A stretch of DNA of 64,000 nucleotides from Euperipatoides rowelli (Eukaryota > Onychophora > Udeonychophora > Euonychophora > Peripatopsidae). The stretch is from assembly GCA_003024985.2 (NCBI GenBank), contig PXIH01S0000150.1; one strand, given 5' to 3'. This document shows positions 1 through 10,279 of the stretch, in pieces. Under the pieces are notes generated by a model. The model saw only the letters and a list, made by a program, of their open reading frames with translations. It did no database searches and was not told the DNA's origin. A program made the translations under genes and the position numbers. Every line of letters starts with the position of its first letter. Position 1 is the first letter of the stretch.

Positions 1-197
1 AAAAACTTATACGAATAAAATAGAATTAACAAAGTCAATAAGTTATAAACTAATTTAAAAATTCTATTAATAATATTTTGTATATAAAATAAATAACTTA
101 ACCTATTTGATTCCTCTTGTAGATCTTTTTTTATTGCAGTTTTAATTTCTTGTTCTGAGTATTCTTTAAAATTGTGAAAATCTTTTTTTAATCTCAT
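1..197 (-). CDS. Partial small membrane protein downstream of lepA, cut by the window edge
   Basis: An open frame starts at an ATG on the minus strand and runs off the left edge after 65 codons with no stop. The N-terminal ~35 residues are charged (Lys/Glu/Gln rich, probably helical). They are followed by a strongly hydrophobic stretch, so this looks like a single-pass membrane protein with a cytoplasmic N-terminus. It lies 41 bases after the lepA stop on the same strand and could be read from the same transcript. The ribosome binding site is poor (A-rich only). I do not recognise a family. Confidence 0.5.
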   Translation of the reverse strand, partial: MRLKKDFHNFKEYSEQEIKTAIKKDLQEESNRLSYLFYIQNIINRIFKLVYNLLTLLILFYSYKF

Positions 198-238
198 AAA
201 ATATCTTTTTATTATTAACTTGACTTCAATAATAACAA

Positions 239-2044
239 CTAACTATCATTTAGTTTTAACACAGCAAGAAATACACTTTGTGGTAGTTCAATATCACCTA
301 CCATTTTCATACGTTTTTTTCCTTCTTTTTGTTTCTCCAATAGTTTTCTTTTACGTGTAATATCTCCTCCATAACATTTTGCAATTACATCTTTCCTAAA
401 AGCAGATACAGTTTCCCTTGCAATCACATTAGAATCAATAGCACCTTGAATAGCTATCTTAAATTGTTGCTTTGAAATTTCTTCTTTTAGTTTTTTACAA
501 ATATCCACTGCCCTAGCCCTTGCATTACCCTTAAATACAAGCTGTGATAAAGCATCTATTTTGTTACTGTTTACCAAAATATCAAGCTTAACAAGATCAG
601 CTTCTTTATATCCAACTAAATCATAATTAAAAGAAGCATAACCTCTACTAACCGATTTAATCTTATTATAAAAATCAAAAAGAACCTCTGCTAAAGGCAT
701 AACATAAATAAGTTCTACACGCTTTGAATCAAAATATATCAGATTTTCTTGTATTCCCCTTTTTGAAAGACATACAGTCATAATATTGCCTAAATATTCT
801 AAAGGAACGATAATATTTGCTCTAATGTAGGGCTCTAAAATTTTTTCTATATTTTCACTACCAGGGTAATCATCAGCAGATTCAATAAAGTACATAACCC
901 CCTTTTTAGGATAAATTTGATATCTAACAGATGGAGAAGTTAAAATAACATTTAAAGCAAATTCCCTTTCTATTCTCTCTTGAATAACTTCAAGATGTAA
1001 AAGCCCTAAAAACCCACATCTAAATCCATGACCCAATGCATTAGACGCATCCTTTTCATAAACAATAGAAGCGTCATTCAGTTTTAAACGTTCCATAGCC
1101 TTAGAAAGATCATCATACTGAGCTGAATCAATAGGATAAATTGAAGAAAACACTACAGGCTTTATCTCTTTAAATCCAGATAAAGGTTCTAAACAAGGGT
1201 TAGCAACAAGAGTTATTGTATCTCCAACTTTAACATCAGAAATATTTTTTATTCCGGCAAGAAAATAACCAATATCTCCAGCACTAAGTTCAGATTGTTT
1301 TACAAGAACAATCTGAAAAATACCAATTTCCTCAAGTATATAAGAATTATTACTATACATAAGCTTAATTCTATCCCCTGTTTTCATTTTTCCCTCAAAG
1401 ATTCTAAAATGAACAACAACCCCCCTGTAAGGATCATAGTGAGAATCAAAAATTAATGCTTTTAATGGATTATTGTAATCACCAGCAGGAGGTAATATGT
1501 GTTTACATATAAGTTCAAGTAATTCTTCAATACCTACACCATTTTTCGCAGAAATCATAGCACAAATATTAGAATCTAATCCTAAATCCTTACTAATTTG
1601 TTCTTTAACAAAATTAATATTTGCATTAGGCAGGTCAATTTTATTGATAACAGGTATAATATTCAAATTGTGTTCAAATGCCATATAAAAATTTGAAACT
1701 GTTTGAGCTTCAACACCCTGACTAGCATCAATTAAAAGTAATGCTCCTTCACAAGAAGAGACAGCTCTTGAAACTTCGTAAGAAAAATCAACATGTCCTG
1801 GAGTGTCTACAAAATTCAACTCATACACATTACCATTCTCACTTTTAAAAGGAATAGTAACAACTTGACTTTTAATTGTTATTCCTCTTTCCCTCTCTAT
1901 ATCCATATTATCAAGAATTTGATTCTTAAATTCTCGATCTGAAATTATCCTAGCCCTCTCAATAAACCTATCTGCTAAAGTTGATTTACCATGATCTATA
2001 TGTGCAATAATACAAAAATTTCTCTTAAAAATTTTATCTTGCAT
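239..2044 (-). CDS. lepA: Elongation factor 4 (LepA), ribosome back-translocating GTPase
   Basis: LepA/EF4 is a translational GTPase that binds stalled or mispositioned ribosomes and promotes back-translocation. The 601-residue length is normal for the family. The P-loop AHIDHGKST sits at residues 14-22, the DTPGH switch II motif at 80-84 and NKID at about 134-137. The EF-G-like domains and the LepA-specific C-terminal domain, ending in the basic KRKRLLEKQKEGKKRMK type segment, follow. It is the last complete gene of the minus-strand run that begins with the V-ATPase operon, 26 bases after the preceding gene. It is a core gene with nothing unusual seen. Confidence 0.98.
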   Translation of the reverse strand: MQDKIFKRNFCIIAHIDHGKSTLADRFIERARIISDREFKNQILDNMDIERERGITIKSQVVTIPFKSENGNVYELNFVDTPGHVDFSYEVSRAVSSCEGALLLIDASQGVEAQTVSNFYMAFEHNLNIIPVINKIDLPNANINFVKEQISKDLGLDSNICAMISAKNGVGIEELLELICKHILPPAGDYNNPLKALIFDSHYDPYRGVVVHFRIFEGKMKTGDRIKLMYSNNSYILEEIGIFQIVLVKQSELSAGDIGYFLAGIKNISDVKVGDTITLVANPCLEPLSGFKEIKPVVFSSIYPIDSAQYDDLSKAMERLKLNDASIVYEKDASNALGHGFRCGFLGLLHLEVIQERIEREFALNVILTSPSVRYQIYPKKGVMYFIESADDYPGSENIEKILEPYIRANIIVPLEYLGNIMTVCLSKRGIQENLIYFDSKRVELIYVMPLAEVLFDFYNKIKSVSRGYASFNYDLVGYKEADLVKLDILVNSNKIDALSQLVFKGNARARAVDICKKLKEEISKQQFKIAIQGAIDSNVIARETVSAFRKDVIAKCYGGDITRKRKLLEKQKEGKKRMKMVGDIELPQSVFLAVLKLNDS

Positions 2045-2070
2045 ATTTATCCAATTGAAAAGCCAAAAAC

Positions 2071-3048
2071 CTAAAAGTATACACTTCTTATAACAACAGG
2101 ATTTTGGATTTGTGATCTAGATTTATATATATATATGGAGTCACTAGGAGCAAGATCAGAAATGAGCTTCCATGTATCTAGAGCTCTTGTACTATGTTTA
2201 CCATTTTCATATACATACGTTGCAGTTGCAAGATTATAAAGAATTTCCCAAAAATTTGTTGAGTTAAAACTATATTTAATATCATTGTATTCATTAATTT
2301 TTGCAACAAAAGATCTTAGATTTTTAAATTGGTACAAAGGCTCATAATAAGTCACATACTGGTAAACTCTAGTTAAAATTCCAATAGTTGCAATTAAACC
2401 ATGTGTTACAGAAAGCTTATAGGCACTAGCATCTAAATATATTTTAGCTAAAAACTGATGAGCATCAATAACGTTGTAATTATTAAATCTATAAAGACCA
2501 AATGTAAAATCTATGCCTGAAGTTTTCCTTACAGTACTTAAATAAGAATCTAAATACAAAGAAATATCAAAATTATCTAACAATTGTTCGTTCTCTTTAA
2601 CAGCATCATGAAAATTATAATAGTCCTTTTTTTCTGAGAATCGTTTTAAAATCTGATTTAAGTAGTCGATCACATTTACATAATTACTTTTTAACTCATA
2701 TAATTTAGCCAAAGAAAAAAGTATTTTCTTTTCAAGGTTTTTATCTATTAGGTAATCCTTATTTTCTAAAGCTTTCTTTAAATGTAATTCCTCTAAAATA
2801 ATATTTCCTGTAATACCATAAGCCACAGATAAATAATAATTAGCTTCAGGAAATAATCCTTGCCTTAGCAATGCTTCTTGCAAATAGCTTATTGCTCTAC
2901 TTATCTTAAGTCTATCAAGTCCATTGTCTTTAACATAAAGGATTTGTCTTCCTTGCTCTAATAAAATCCAATAAGCTAGTTCATCATTTTTCAAAGAATT
3001 CAAATCAAAAATAAATAGAAAAATAAATAATATAGTAAAATTTCGCAT
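2071..3048 (-). CDS. Conserved Borrelia hypothetical protein with signal peptide and helical repeats
   Basis: The protein has 325 residues. The first ~18 residues form a hydrophobic segment after MR, which looks like a signal peptide or membrane anchor. The rest is rich in alternating helices, with a repeat-like pattern around residues 45-130 (ALLRQGLFPEANYYLSVAYG) that resembles tetratricopeptide repeats. It corresponds by position to B. burgdorferi BB0089, between the ATPase K-subunit gene and lepA. A periplasmic TPR-like scaffold role is an inference from the repeats alone, and no enzymatic motif is visible. Confidence 0.8.
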   Translation of the reverse strand: MRNFTILFIFLFIFDLNSLKNDELAYWILLEQGRQILYVKDNGLDRLKISRAISYLQEALLRQGLFPEANYYLSVAYGITGNIILEELHLKKALENKDYLIDKNLEKKILFSLAKLYELKSNYVNVIDYLNQILKRFSEKKDYYNFHDAVKENEQLLDNFDISLYLDSYLSTVRKTSGIDFTFGLYRFNNYNVIDAHQFLAKIYLDASAYKLSVTHGLIATIGILTRVYQYVTYYEPLYQFKNLRSFVAKINEYNDIKYSFNSTNFWEILYNLATATYVYENGKHSTRALDTWKLISDLAPSDSIYIYKSRSQIQNPVVIRSVYF

Positions 3049-3102
3049 AGCTTTATATTAAGTCAATCCTCATTTTTTAATAATTTTCCATTTTGTTTAA
3101 AC

Positions 3103-3537
3103 TTAAGTATATTTAAATATCATTAAAAACACCATCACAAACAATGCTACAGACTCTATTAAACCTAAAATTAATAAATTAGTAGCAAAGCCTTTTCCTG
3201 TTTCTGCAAATGAATCACAAGCACTAGCAGCAGCCTTGCCTTGTGCAAAAGCAGATGTAGCAATACTTAAACCTCCAAACATTCCTGCACTAAACAATAA
3301 CCATGGATTTGCTTGAAACATAATTCCTGCCAATGTATTCATTAATATATAACCATATATAACTTGAGTTAATGGAGCACTCACAAAAACAATTAGCATA
3401 AATGGTGCCGATTTTCCCTGCATATAACACTTTTTCCAAGCCCCAATTGCAGCCATACCAGCTACACCCATCCCTAATGCAGAACCTATAGCTGATAAAG
3501 CCAATGCACCATTAACACCTATTAAACCTAAATCCAT
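3103..3537 (-). CDS. atpK: V-type ATP synthase subunit K (membrane rotor ring)
   Basis: This is the proteolipid that forms the ion-carrying rotor ring of the V/A-type ATPase. The 144 residues contain two related hairpins (four membrane segments), as in NtpK-type subunits. The small-residue-rich helix GALALSAIGSALGMGVAG opens the protein. The second hairpin carries the conserved ion-binding glutamate in GLIESVALF, near residue 128. The first hairpin has no equivalent acid, so each polypeptide would provide one ion site, as is known for duplicated V-type K subunits. It is the last ATPase gene of the operon, 23 bases after subunit I, with a clear AGGAG-type ribosome binding site. Confidence 0.95.
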   Translation of the reverse strand: MDLGLIGVNGALALSAIGSALGMGVAGMAAIGAWKKCYMQGKSAPFMLIVFVSAPLTQVIYGYILMNTLAGIMFQANPWLLFSAGMFGGLSIATSAFAQGKAAASACDSFAETGKGFATNLLILGLIESVALFVMVFLMIFKYT

Positions 3538-3560
3538 TATTTTCTCCTTTTTTTTATTCT

Positions 3561-5390
3561 TTACTTTTTAATTCTCTTAAAAGGTTTATAAGAATACCCA
3601 CTCCATTCTTGTCCTAAATGATTTGAAAATTCTAACATATTAAGCCTAATACCATGTACTACAACAGATAACAAAGATAAAATAATATTAAGTACATGAC
3701 CAAAAAACACTACTAGAATACCTGCAAATATAAATCCAATATTATCAGATTGTAATAAAGACTCAGACATTCCATTAAAACTTTTAGAAATTGAAAGACC
3801 AGCAAGTCCAACTGCAAAAAGTCTTATATAAGAAATAATATCAGCAAACATAGAGATTGTACTCAAAAATTGTTCCATTAATCCTGCTAAACCTTTTAGT
3901 ATACACTTAAAAAAATTAGATCCATCTTGCTTATTAAATATAAATACTACTCCTATTCCAAAATATATCATATAAGTAAAAATATCATACATAGGAAATT
4001 CAACTTTACCAATTATCAAATTCAAAACTAAATAGTAAAGACCAATAACACAAGATAACCAACCAAGTTGAGTAAAAGCATGTATATAAGGTTTTTGTTT
4101 TATTTGTTTGCAAAAATTCCACAAATGAGCCATTCCAATCTGAAAAACACCTATCGTAAAACATATAAACATAACATTATACATACTGTTTTGGGTTGTT
4201 AAATAATCTACTTTTAATTTCTGCAAAAAAACATATCTCTCAAGTATTAAAGAACTTCCAAACCAAGTACCAGTCATAGCACCCCAAATAATAGCTGATA
4301 TGCTTAAATATAATGTTAATGCATTCAAAGCTGTAAATGGTTGGTTTTTAACCATATTCCTTACAGACCAAATAACACCTAACATAAAGAAAATAATACC
4401 ATAAGCTGCATCACCTATAATCATACCAAAAAATATAAAAAAGAATATAACAAACAAAAAACTTACATCTTTTTCTTTATACCCTGGAACTGTTTCAAGA
4501 ATTGCAAAAATTGGTTTAGCTAATTTGCTAAATCCTTTATACTCAATATAAGTTGGAATAGAATCATCTTGTTGCGGCTCTGTAATCTTAATAGCAATAC
4601 CTGATTTTTTAGAAATATCCTTAAGCAAATCTATCTTATTTACAGGAACAAAGCCAGTAATATAAGTAAAGTTTAATTCTTCTCTTTTCATATCAGCACA
4701 AACTTGCTCAAATTCTATTTCCTCAAAATATGTTCTTATGTTTTCTTTTAAAAGATGCTTATACTTATTAAAAAGTTCAAGTTGTGTTGTTTTTTGTTCT
4801 AAAATTTTATTTATAACTTTTTGTTTCTTGTTCAGTGACTCAAGATCAAAATCAAACTTGAATTCAGTGAATTCAACTAATTTCTGTTCCTTAAAACCAA
4901 ATGTAACAAAATATGCTATATCTTTTTCATTGCTTATAAGTAAAACATTGATATTTGGATCATTCAAAAGTAATTTATATTCATTCATCTGAGCCTTAAA
5001 AAACTGTACGTATATCTTATTGTTATCCCTTAGTTCATTAATATCAATTAATGAAAAATTACCCCACTTACTAACAAGTTCTTTTTTTATATTTATTGAT
5101 GTTTTAGTATCTACAAGCTCTTTTAGCTCTGAATTTAATTTTATTATATTCCTAGCAATAAGTAAAATTTTCTCATTTGACGAATCTAAAGCTTGAACTT
5201 CACTATTATCTTCTAAAAAAGATAAAGCTTGCATTAAAATCTCCTTTTCTTCAAGCTTCTGTTTTAAAATTTCTGTTGAAGATCTGTAAGACTCTAAATG
5301 AATTATGCCTACTTCTCTTAAAGATTCTAAGGTTTCTCTTTTATATTTTTCTAGAGTTAAAAGCAGTATTTTTTTCATTGCAACTATCAT
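3561..5390 (-). CDS. atpI: V-type ATP synthase subunit I (membrane stator)
   Basis: Subunit I (a-subunit) provides the ion half-channels against the K ring and the stator attachment for E stalks. The N-terminal ~290 residues are soluble and coiled-coil rich. The C-terminal half has about seven membrane segments starting with FLFVIFFFIFFGMIIGDAAYG. A conserved arginine-containing helix (ISYIRLFAVGLAG) is near residue 520, where the family has its essential Arg. The length of 609 is typical. The start is supported by GAGGA six bases upstream of the first ATG, and a second ATG four codons later is less well placed. Confidence 0.95.
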   Translation of the reverse strand: MIVAMKKILLLTLEKYKRETLESLREVGIIHLESYRSSTEILKQKLEEKEILMQALSFLEDNSEVQALDSSNEKILLIARNIIKLNSELKELVDTKTSINIKKELVSKWGNFSLIDINELRDNNKIYVQFFKAQMNEYKLLLNDPNINVLLISNEKDIAYFVTFGFKEQKLVEFTEFKFDFDLESLNKKQKVINKILEQKTTQLELFNKYKHLLKENIRTYFEEIEFEQVCADMKREELNFTYITGFVPVNKIDLLKDISKKSGIAIKITEPQQDDSIPTYIEYKGFSKLAKPIFAILETVPGYKEKDVSFLFVIFFFIFFGMIIGDAAYGIIFFMLGVIWSVRNMVKNQPFTALNALTLYLSISAIIWGAMTGTWFGSSLILERYVFLQKLKVDYLTTQNSMYNVMFICFTIGVFQIGMAHLWNFCKQIKQKPYIHAFTQLGWLSCVIGLYYLVLNLIIGKVEFPMYDIFTYMIYFGIGVVFIFNKQDGSNFFKCILKGLAGLMEQFLSTISMFADIISYIRLFAVGLAGLSISKSFNGMSESLLQSDNIGFIFAGILVVFFGHVLNIILSLLSVVVHGIRLNMLEFSNHLGQEWSGYSYKPFKRIKK

Positions 5391-5402
5391 AAAAATTCCT
5401 CT

Positions 5403-5999
5403 TTATTTTCCTCTAATAAGATTTATTTTTGCTATTTTCCCTCTAACAACTGCTGCCGTTTGTTGGTCACCTAAGTATACATTAATCTTCTTAATATTAA
5501 CTTTTGCGGTTGGTATCATGACTTTCTCAAATAAATTTACCCTTTGTGAAGTTATTTGCAATTCATTTTTTAAAAGACTCAATTGTTGTTTTAAAATTTC
5601 AAGTTCAATGTTGCATTTAACAATTTCTTTTAACTTTAAAACACCTTTATCTACCCAGCAAGGAGTAGTCAAAAGGTCATACCTTATATCCTCATAAATA
5701 ATTTTATTAAGAACAGGAATTTGCACACCCGCTATGTTAACAAAGTCTCTAGAAACTAATTTTATTTTTATCCAAGTTTCAAACGCAAATTGCTCACTAA
5801 ATAAAGCTATCCAAGTATTAATACTTTCCTTAATTTTAATTTGTTCTTCTTCTTTAATAGTTCTTTCTTGATCTATCTTTCTTATCTCAACTTGCAATTG
5901 TTGTTTTTTCAATTGTAAAGTTGGGAGATATCTTACAAACATTTTCAAGCCATCTTTTTGTTTTTTAAGTTCATTTTTGGTTAACTTAATATTAGCCAT
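5403..5999 (-). CDS. atpD: V-type ATP synthase subunit D (central rotor shaft)
   Basis: Subunit D is the central-stalk coiled coil that couples the A3B3 head to the membrane ring. The 198-residue protein has long N- and C-terminal helices (LTKNELKKQKDGLKMFVRYLP and the ELQITSQRVNLFEKVMIP stretch). The latter matches the conserved D-subunit signature in which RVNALE-V-P is read here as RVNLFEKVMIP. It lies two bases after the subunit B stop, so translation is probably coupled. Confidence 0.93.
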   Translation of the reverse strand: MANIKLTKNELKKQKDGLKMFVRYLPTLQLKKQQLQVEIRKIDQERTIKEEEQIKIKESINTWIALFSEQFAFETWIKIKLVSRDFVNIAGVQIPVLNKIIYEDIRYDLLTTPCWVDKGVLKLKEIVKCNIELEILKQQLSLLKNELQITSQRVNLFEKVMIPTAKVNIKKINVYLGDQQTAAVVRGKIAKINLIRGK

Positions 6000-6001
6000 A
6001 T

Positions 6002-7303
6002 TTAAACTCGCTTCTTAGGCCAATATTGTTCTACCAAATCAGTTTTTATACCTGTTTCTATTGGATCAAAACATTCCGACAAAATATCCCAGCCTAAATC
6101 TAAAGCCTGCTCAAGTGGAATATTTGAAAACAAATTCATCATTTTACTTTCAAACATACTCCCATACTTAAGCAACTTTTCATCCCACTCTGTCATACTA
6201 AATCCCATGGATTTTTTTTCAACAGATTCTTTATAAGATGAATAAATCTTAATCATATTATCCATAATAGCCCTATGATCATTTCTAGTTTTATTATTTA
6301 CCAATTGCTTTAATCTTGAAAGCGAACCAAATGGTTCAATTCTACCACCCTTTAAATAGTATTGTCCTTCTGTAATATATCCTGTATTGTCTGGAACAGG
6401 ATGAGTAACATCATCACCTGGCATAGTCGTTACACTTAAGATTGTAATTGAACCAGATCCTTCAAAATCAATTGCTTTCTCATATCTAGAAGCAAGTTGT
6501 GAATACAAATCTCCTGGATAACCTCTATTAGAAGGAACTTGTTCCATTGTAATAGCTATTTCTTTCAGGGCATCAGCAAAATTTGTCATATCTGTAAGCA
6601 AGACCAACACTTTCTTACCCTTAAGAGCAAACTTCTCAGCAATAGCCAGAGAAATATCAGGAACTGTTAAAGATTCAACAACAGGCTCGCTAGCTGTATG
6701 AACAAAAAATACTGTACGACTTAAGGCTCCTCCCTCTTCAAGTTGATTCTTAAAACCTAAATAATCATCATACTTTAGTCCCATACATCCTAAAATAATC
6801 AAATCAACTTCTGCTTGAAGTGCTATTCTTATAAGTAAATCATTATATGGTTCACCAGAAACAGAGAATATTGGTAGTTTTTGTGATTCAACAAGTGTAT
6901 TAAAGACATCAATCATTGGCAAACCTGTTCTTATCATATTTCTAGGAATAATCCGTTTTGCTGGATTAGCAGAAGGGCCTCCCAATTCAATTAAATTATC
7001 CTCAAGCCTCGGTCCACCGTCTTTAGGATTTCCAGAACCATCAAATACACGTCCAAGTAAATTATCAGAAAATGACACCTGCATAGGATGACCTAGAAAT
7101 TGAACCTCATCTCCTGTGGAAATTCCTCTTGACCCACTATAAATTTGTAAAGAAACTTTCTTTTTGTAAAGTCTAATGACTTCTGCTAAAGAAGTTATTC
7201 TATTAGACTTTATAATTGCAAGTTCACCATATTTAATATTTTCAGCAGTTACTGTTATTACATTTCCTACAATGGATTCTATTCTGCTATACACTTTTTT
7301 CAA
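6002..7303 (-). CDS. atpB: V-type ATP synthase subunit B (non-catalytic nucleotide-binding subunit)
   Basis: Subunit B alternates with A in the hexameric head and carries the regulatory nucleotide site. Recognisable features are the N-terminal beta-barrel, the EPYNDLLIR region in place of a P-loop, [16 protein letters not shown] (Walker B region) and [16 protein letters not shown], here read as [18 protein letters not shown], which is highly characteristic of V-type B subunits. The 433-residue length is usual. The gene begins one base after the subunit A stop. Confidence 0.97.
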   Translation of the reverse strand: MKKVYSRIESIVGNVITVTAENIKYGELAIIKSNRITSLAEVIRLYKKKVSLQIYSGSRGISTGDEVQFLGHPMQVSFSDNLLGRVFDGSGNPKDGGPRLEDNLIELGGPSANPAKRIIPRNMIRTGLPMIDVFNTLVESQKLPIFSVSGEPYNDLLIRIALQAEVDLIILGCMGLKYDDYLGFKNQLEEGGALSRTVFFVHTASEPVVESLTVPDISLAIAEKFALKGKKVLVLLTDMTNFADALKEIAITMEQVPSNRGYPGDLYSQLASRYEKAIDFEGSGSITILSVTTMPGDDVTHPVPDNTGYITEGQYYLKGGRIEPFGSLSRLKQLVNNKTRNDHRAIMDNMIKIYSSYKESVEKKSMGFSMTEWDEKLLKYGSMFESKMMNLFSNIPLEQALDLGWDILSECFDPIETGIKTDLVEQYWPKKRV

Positions 7304-7304
7304 C

Positions 7305-9041
7305 CTAGACTCCTAATTTAATTATTTTTAATCCTATTAATTCTCTTACAGTATATTCCAATTGTTTGAATTTTTCTGACTTCCAATCTGTTAGGTTCAT
7401 ATCAAGTATATTCTGTCTTAAAGTATTGACAAAATCTCGGGCTTCAAATTTATTCTGAAAAATGAAACTTATTTCTAAAATTTCATACATCATGTTAAAC
7501 ATATAATTTTGTCTCTCAGGACTAACAGCAGCATCTATTTCATCAAAAGAATTTTGCTGCAAATAACATGAATCTAAAAGTTCCGATTTCAAATAAATAA
7601 CAAAATCTTCCATACTAGTTCCTTCTTCTCCTACAACTTTCATCATTTGATTAACTTCATTACCTCTAAATAAAAAACTCTTTGCATAACTCATTTTACT
7701 TTGTTCAATAACACCGTTATACTTACTCCAAGATTCTAGTGGACTTATTGCTGGAAATTTTCTAGCATCTGAACGTTCTCGTGTTAATCCATGAAAAGCT
7801 CCTACAACCTTAAGTGTTGCTTGAGTCACAGGTTCCTCAAAATTTCCACCTGCTGGACTTACAGAACCTCCAACAGTTACAGAACCTATTTTACCATTTA
7901 ATAATTCTACAATACCAGCTCTCTCATAAAATGAAGCAATTACAGATTCTAAATAAGCTGGAAAAGCTTCCTCACCAGGAATTTCTTCAAGCCTCCCAGA
8001 CATTTCCCTCATAGCTTGAGCCCATCTTGAAGTTGAATCTGCAAGTAAGAGCACATCAAGACCCATTTGTCTATAATATTCAGCAATAGTTATAGCTGTA
8101 TAAACTGAAGCTTCACGAGCAGCAACAGGCATAGAAGACGTATTGCATATGATACAAGTTCTCTCCATTAACGATTTACCTGTTTTTGGATCTATAAGTT
8201 CTGGAAATTCTTTTAGTGTCTCAACAACCTCACCTGCACGCTCTCCACAAGCTGCAATTATTACAATATCAACAGCAGCATTCCGACTTGTCATTTGCTG
8301 TAAAACAGTCTTACCAGCTCCAAAAGGACCAGGAATACAATAAGTTCCTCCTTTTGCAATAGGGAAAAATGTATCTACTATTCTTGTTTGAGTAACCATT
8401 GGCTCACTAGGGATAAGCCTTTCCTTATAAGCAGTAATTGGAATTTTAACAGGCCAATTAAATGTCATTGTAAGTTTATATTTTTCACCTTTATTATCTT
8501 CAATAGTAACTATTTGATCATCTATTAAATAACTACCTTCACTCCTTATTGTTACTACCGTATATTTATCTTTCATATCAAAAGGAACCATAATTTGATG
8601 CTCTATTGTTCCTTCAATAACAAATCCTAAAAAACTGCCAGCAGTCACAATATCATCTTGATTAACTAAAGGCTTAAAAAGCCATTTCTTTTTTTTAGAA
8701 AGGGGTCTAAGATATATACCTCTTTCTAAAAAAAATCCATGTTGTTTAGCAAGCTCAGGCAATGGGTTTTGAAGTCCATCATACACCTGAGTCAATAAAC
8801 CAGGACCAAGTTCTACAGTCAATAAATTCTCTGTAAATTCAATTTCATCGCCTATAGTTATTCCTTTTGTTATTTCAAAAACTTGAGCATCAACCTCTTC
8901 TCCTCTAATTCTAATTATTTCTGACTTTAATCTTCTACCAGAAGTTTTAATATAAACAATCTCATTCATAGCTACGGTCCCAATCACGCTAATAGTTACT
9001 AAATTTCCATTTACTCCTACTACTCTACCTTCTGTCTTCAT
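7305..9041 (-). CDS. atpA: V-type ATP synthase subunit A (catalytic)
   Basis: This is the catalytic subunit, which hydrolyses or makes ATP. The P-loop GPFGAGKTV is near residues 237-245. It is followed by the V-type hallmark ACGERAGEV and by [15 protein letters not shown], the Walker B region. The bulge or non-homologous insert that distinguishes A from F-type beta is present (residues ~100-200). Length is 578. Borrelia has no F-type ATPase, and the enzyme is thought to run as an ATP-driven ion pump because glycolysis is the energy source. That role is family and genus knowledge, not something the sequence shows. Confidence 0.97.
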   Translation of the reverse strand: MKTEGRVVGVNGNLVTISVIGTVAMNEIVYIKTSGRRLKSEIIRIRGEEVDAQVFEITKGITIGDEIEFTENLLTVELGPGLLTQVYDGLQNPLPELAKQHGFFLERGIYLRPLSKKKKWLFKPLVNQDDIVTAGSFLGFVIEGTIEHQIMVPFDMKDKYTVVTIRSEGSYLIDDQIVTIEDNKGEKYKLTMTFNWPVKIPITAYKERLIPSEPMVTQTRIVDTFFPIAKGGTYCIPGPFGAGKTVLQQMTSRNAAVDIVIIAACGERAGEVVETLKEFPELIDPKTGKSLMERTCIICNTSSMPVAAREASVYTAITIAEYYRQMGLDVLLLADSTSRWAQAMREMSGRLEEIPGEEAFPAYLESVIASFYERAGIVELLNGKIGSVTVGGSVSPAGGNFEEPVTQATLKVVGAFHGLTRERSDARKFPAISPLESWSKYNGVIEQSKMSYAKSFLFRGNEVNQMMKVVGEEGTSMEDFVIYLKSELLDSCYLQQNSFDEIDAAVSPERQNYMFNMMYEILEISFIFQNKFEARDFVNTLRQNILDMNLTDWKSEKFKQLEYTVRELIGLKIIKLGV

Positions 9042-9055
9042 CTAAAACCTCTCTT

Positions 9056-9601
9056 CTAAATTTTTTGATTTATTTCTAAGTATAAATTTTCACATATGAA
9101 ATCAAATTTTCTCTGTCCTAACTTCATTTCAAAACTATTTTTTCGTATTATTATCATTAATTTTAAAAAATAAATTACCAATTTTTCAAAATCAAATTCA
9201 TGTACTACTTCAAGATCATTAAAAAATTGCCATTTTAACACATCAAACTCAAGTTCTATCTCAAAAGGATTAGATTTTAAAATTATATTCTTTATAATAC
9301 TTAAGTAGTAATTTGAAAAATAAGGAGAATTTACATAAGATTCCCTTGGCCAATTTAATTTTTCACTTCTTACATAAGCCAATGTATGTTTCATTACTTG
9401 TTCAAACTCAATAAGGCTATCTATAGTCTTAGAATTGCCTTTATAAAAATTGCCATTTTTTAATAATTGCAAAAAATCAAAATCTTTTTTTTCAAGAGCA
9501 ACCTCAACATTATAAAAAAAATCTTTTAAAGAATATTCTTTTGTAGATTTTAAATCTAAATATGGCAAGGATGACAGTACATAATAATATACACCTAGCA
9601 C
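9056..9601 (-). CDS. Uncharacterised protein inside the V-ATPase operon
   Basis: This 181-residue mostly helical acidic protein has no signal peptide and no motif I recognise. It sits between subunit E and subunit A, where archaeal-type operons carry subunits C and F, neither of which is otherwise visible in this operon. The start region (MLGVYYYVLSSLPYLDL) resembles the way subunit C begins, with a small hydrophobic strand followed by helices. It corresponds by position to BB0095. A divergent stalk or socket subunit is a reasonable inference, not a demonstrated homology. Confidence 0.75.
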   Translation of the reverse strand: MLGVYYYVLSSLPYLDLKSTKEYSLKDFFYNVEVALEKKDFDFLQLLKNGNFYKGNSKTIDSLIEFEQVMKHTLAYVRSEKLNWPRESYVNSPYFSNYYLSIIKNIILKSNPFEIELEFDVLKWQFFNDLEVVHEFDFEKLVIYFLKLMIIIRKNSFEMKLGQRKFDFICENLYLEINQKI

Positions 9602-9610
9602 ATCAGACTC

Positions 9611-10207
9611 CTACTTGTTACTTACAACTATTTTGAATTTTGGATTCAAATAGTCAAATAAAATGTCAGATATTGTATCAGAACTAAAATCAAAATATAA
9701 GTTACTGCCTTTCTTTTGTATTTTAAATCCTTTTTGTGAACCTGAAAAAGGTTGTAATTGAATCCCACTATTTAACTTAGCACTAATTTTATTCTTCAAA
9801 AGAGATTTCAAGGCATCAATATCTCCCTTCCCCACATAAATTTCTAAATTTTCATCTTTTAACCAAGTATTAACCAAATTTGAAATTAAATGAGATAAAA
9901 AATTTACATCTAAAATTGTTGAGACCTCATCTTGTAGAGTTCTTTTGAAAAGATCTCTAATACCTAGTTCTGTTCCTAATACTAAATCTCTAACTGCTTG
10001 TTTTGTTGTCTCTAAAGCATGCCTTTGATAATCATCAGACTCTTTTTTTGCTTTGTCTTTGAGAGACTGAGCTTCTTGTTTTGCTTTTTCTATAATGTTT
10101 TCTTTTTCTTTTTGAGCACTTAATATTATTTCTTCTGAAGTTTTATTAGCCTCTTCTAGACCATCCTTTTTGATTTTATCTATTAGATCTCTAACTTCAA
10201 ATTGCAT
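9611..10207 (-). CDS. atpE: V-type ATP synthase subunit E (peripheral stalk)
   Basis: Subunit E forms the peripheral stator stalk. Residues 1-80 are a long charged coiled coil (KAKQEAQSLKDKAKKESDDY), followed by a compact mixed alpha/beta domain ending in SDTISDILFDYLNPKFK. This is the standard E architecture at a standard length of 198. It is the first gene of the operon. Its AAGGAG site lies seven bases before the ATG, and a strong promoter precedes it. Confidence 0.9.
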   Translation of the reverse strand: MQFEVRDLIDKIKKDGLEEANKTSEEIILSAQKEKENIIEKAKQEAQSLKDKAKKESDDYQRHALETTKQAVRDLVLGTELGIRDLFKRTLQDEVSTILDVNFLSHLISNLVNTWLKDENLEIYVGKGDIDALKSLLKNKISAKLNSGIQLQPFSGSQKGFKIQKKGSNLYFDFSSDTISDILFDYLNPKFKIVVSNK

Positions 10208-10226
10208 ATTATCTCCTTAGAATAAG

Positions 10227-10255
10227 ATTCTATAAAATATAATTTCTATTTTCAA
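10227..10255 (-). promoter_or_regulatory. Sigma70-type promoter of the V-ATPase operon
   Basis: Reading the minus strand, TTGAAA (10255-10250) is followed after 17 bases by TAGAAT (10232-10227). Each hexamer matches consensus at five of six bases with ideal spacing. Transcription would begin about 15 bases before the ribosome binding site of subunit E. Confidence 0.65.
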
Positions 10256-10274
10256 GGTATATATAAATATACCT
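10255..10274. repeat. Small hairpin between the mutS2 cluster and the ATPase promoter
   Basis: An 8-bp perfect inverted repeat (AGGTATAT/ATATACCT, loop ATAA) begins six bases after the stop of the preceding minus-strand gene and touches the -35 hexamer of the ATPase promoter. A run of six T follows on the plus strand only, so as a minus-strand terminator it lacks the U tract. It could be a weak terminator or an operator. Confidence 0.4.
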
Positions 10275-10279
10275 CTTTT

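Noticed and set aside
5305-5697. A 130-codon plus-strand frame opposite the V-ATPase D/I junction, and many similar antisense frames over mutS2, rpsA and fliD.
   Set aside because: They lie opposite strongly conserved genes, lack start signals and have compositions expected from reverse complements of AT-rich coding DNA.
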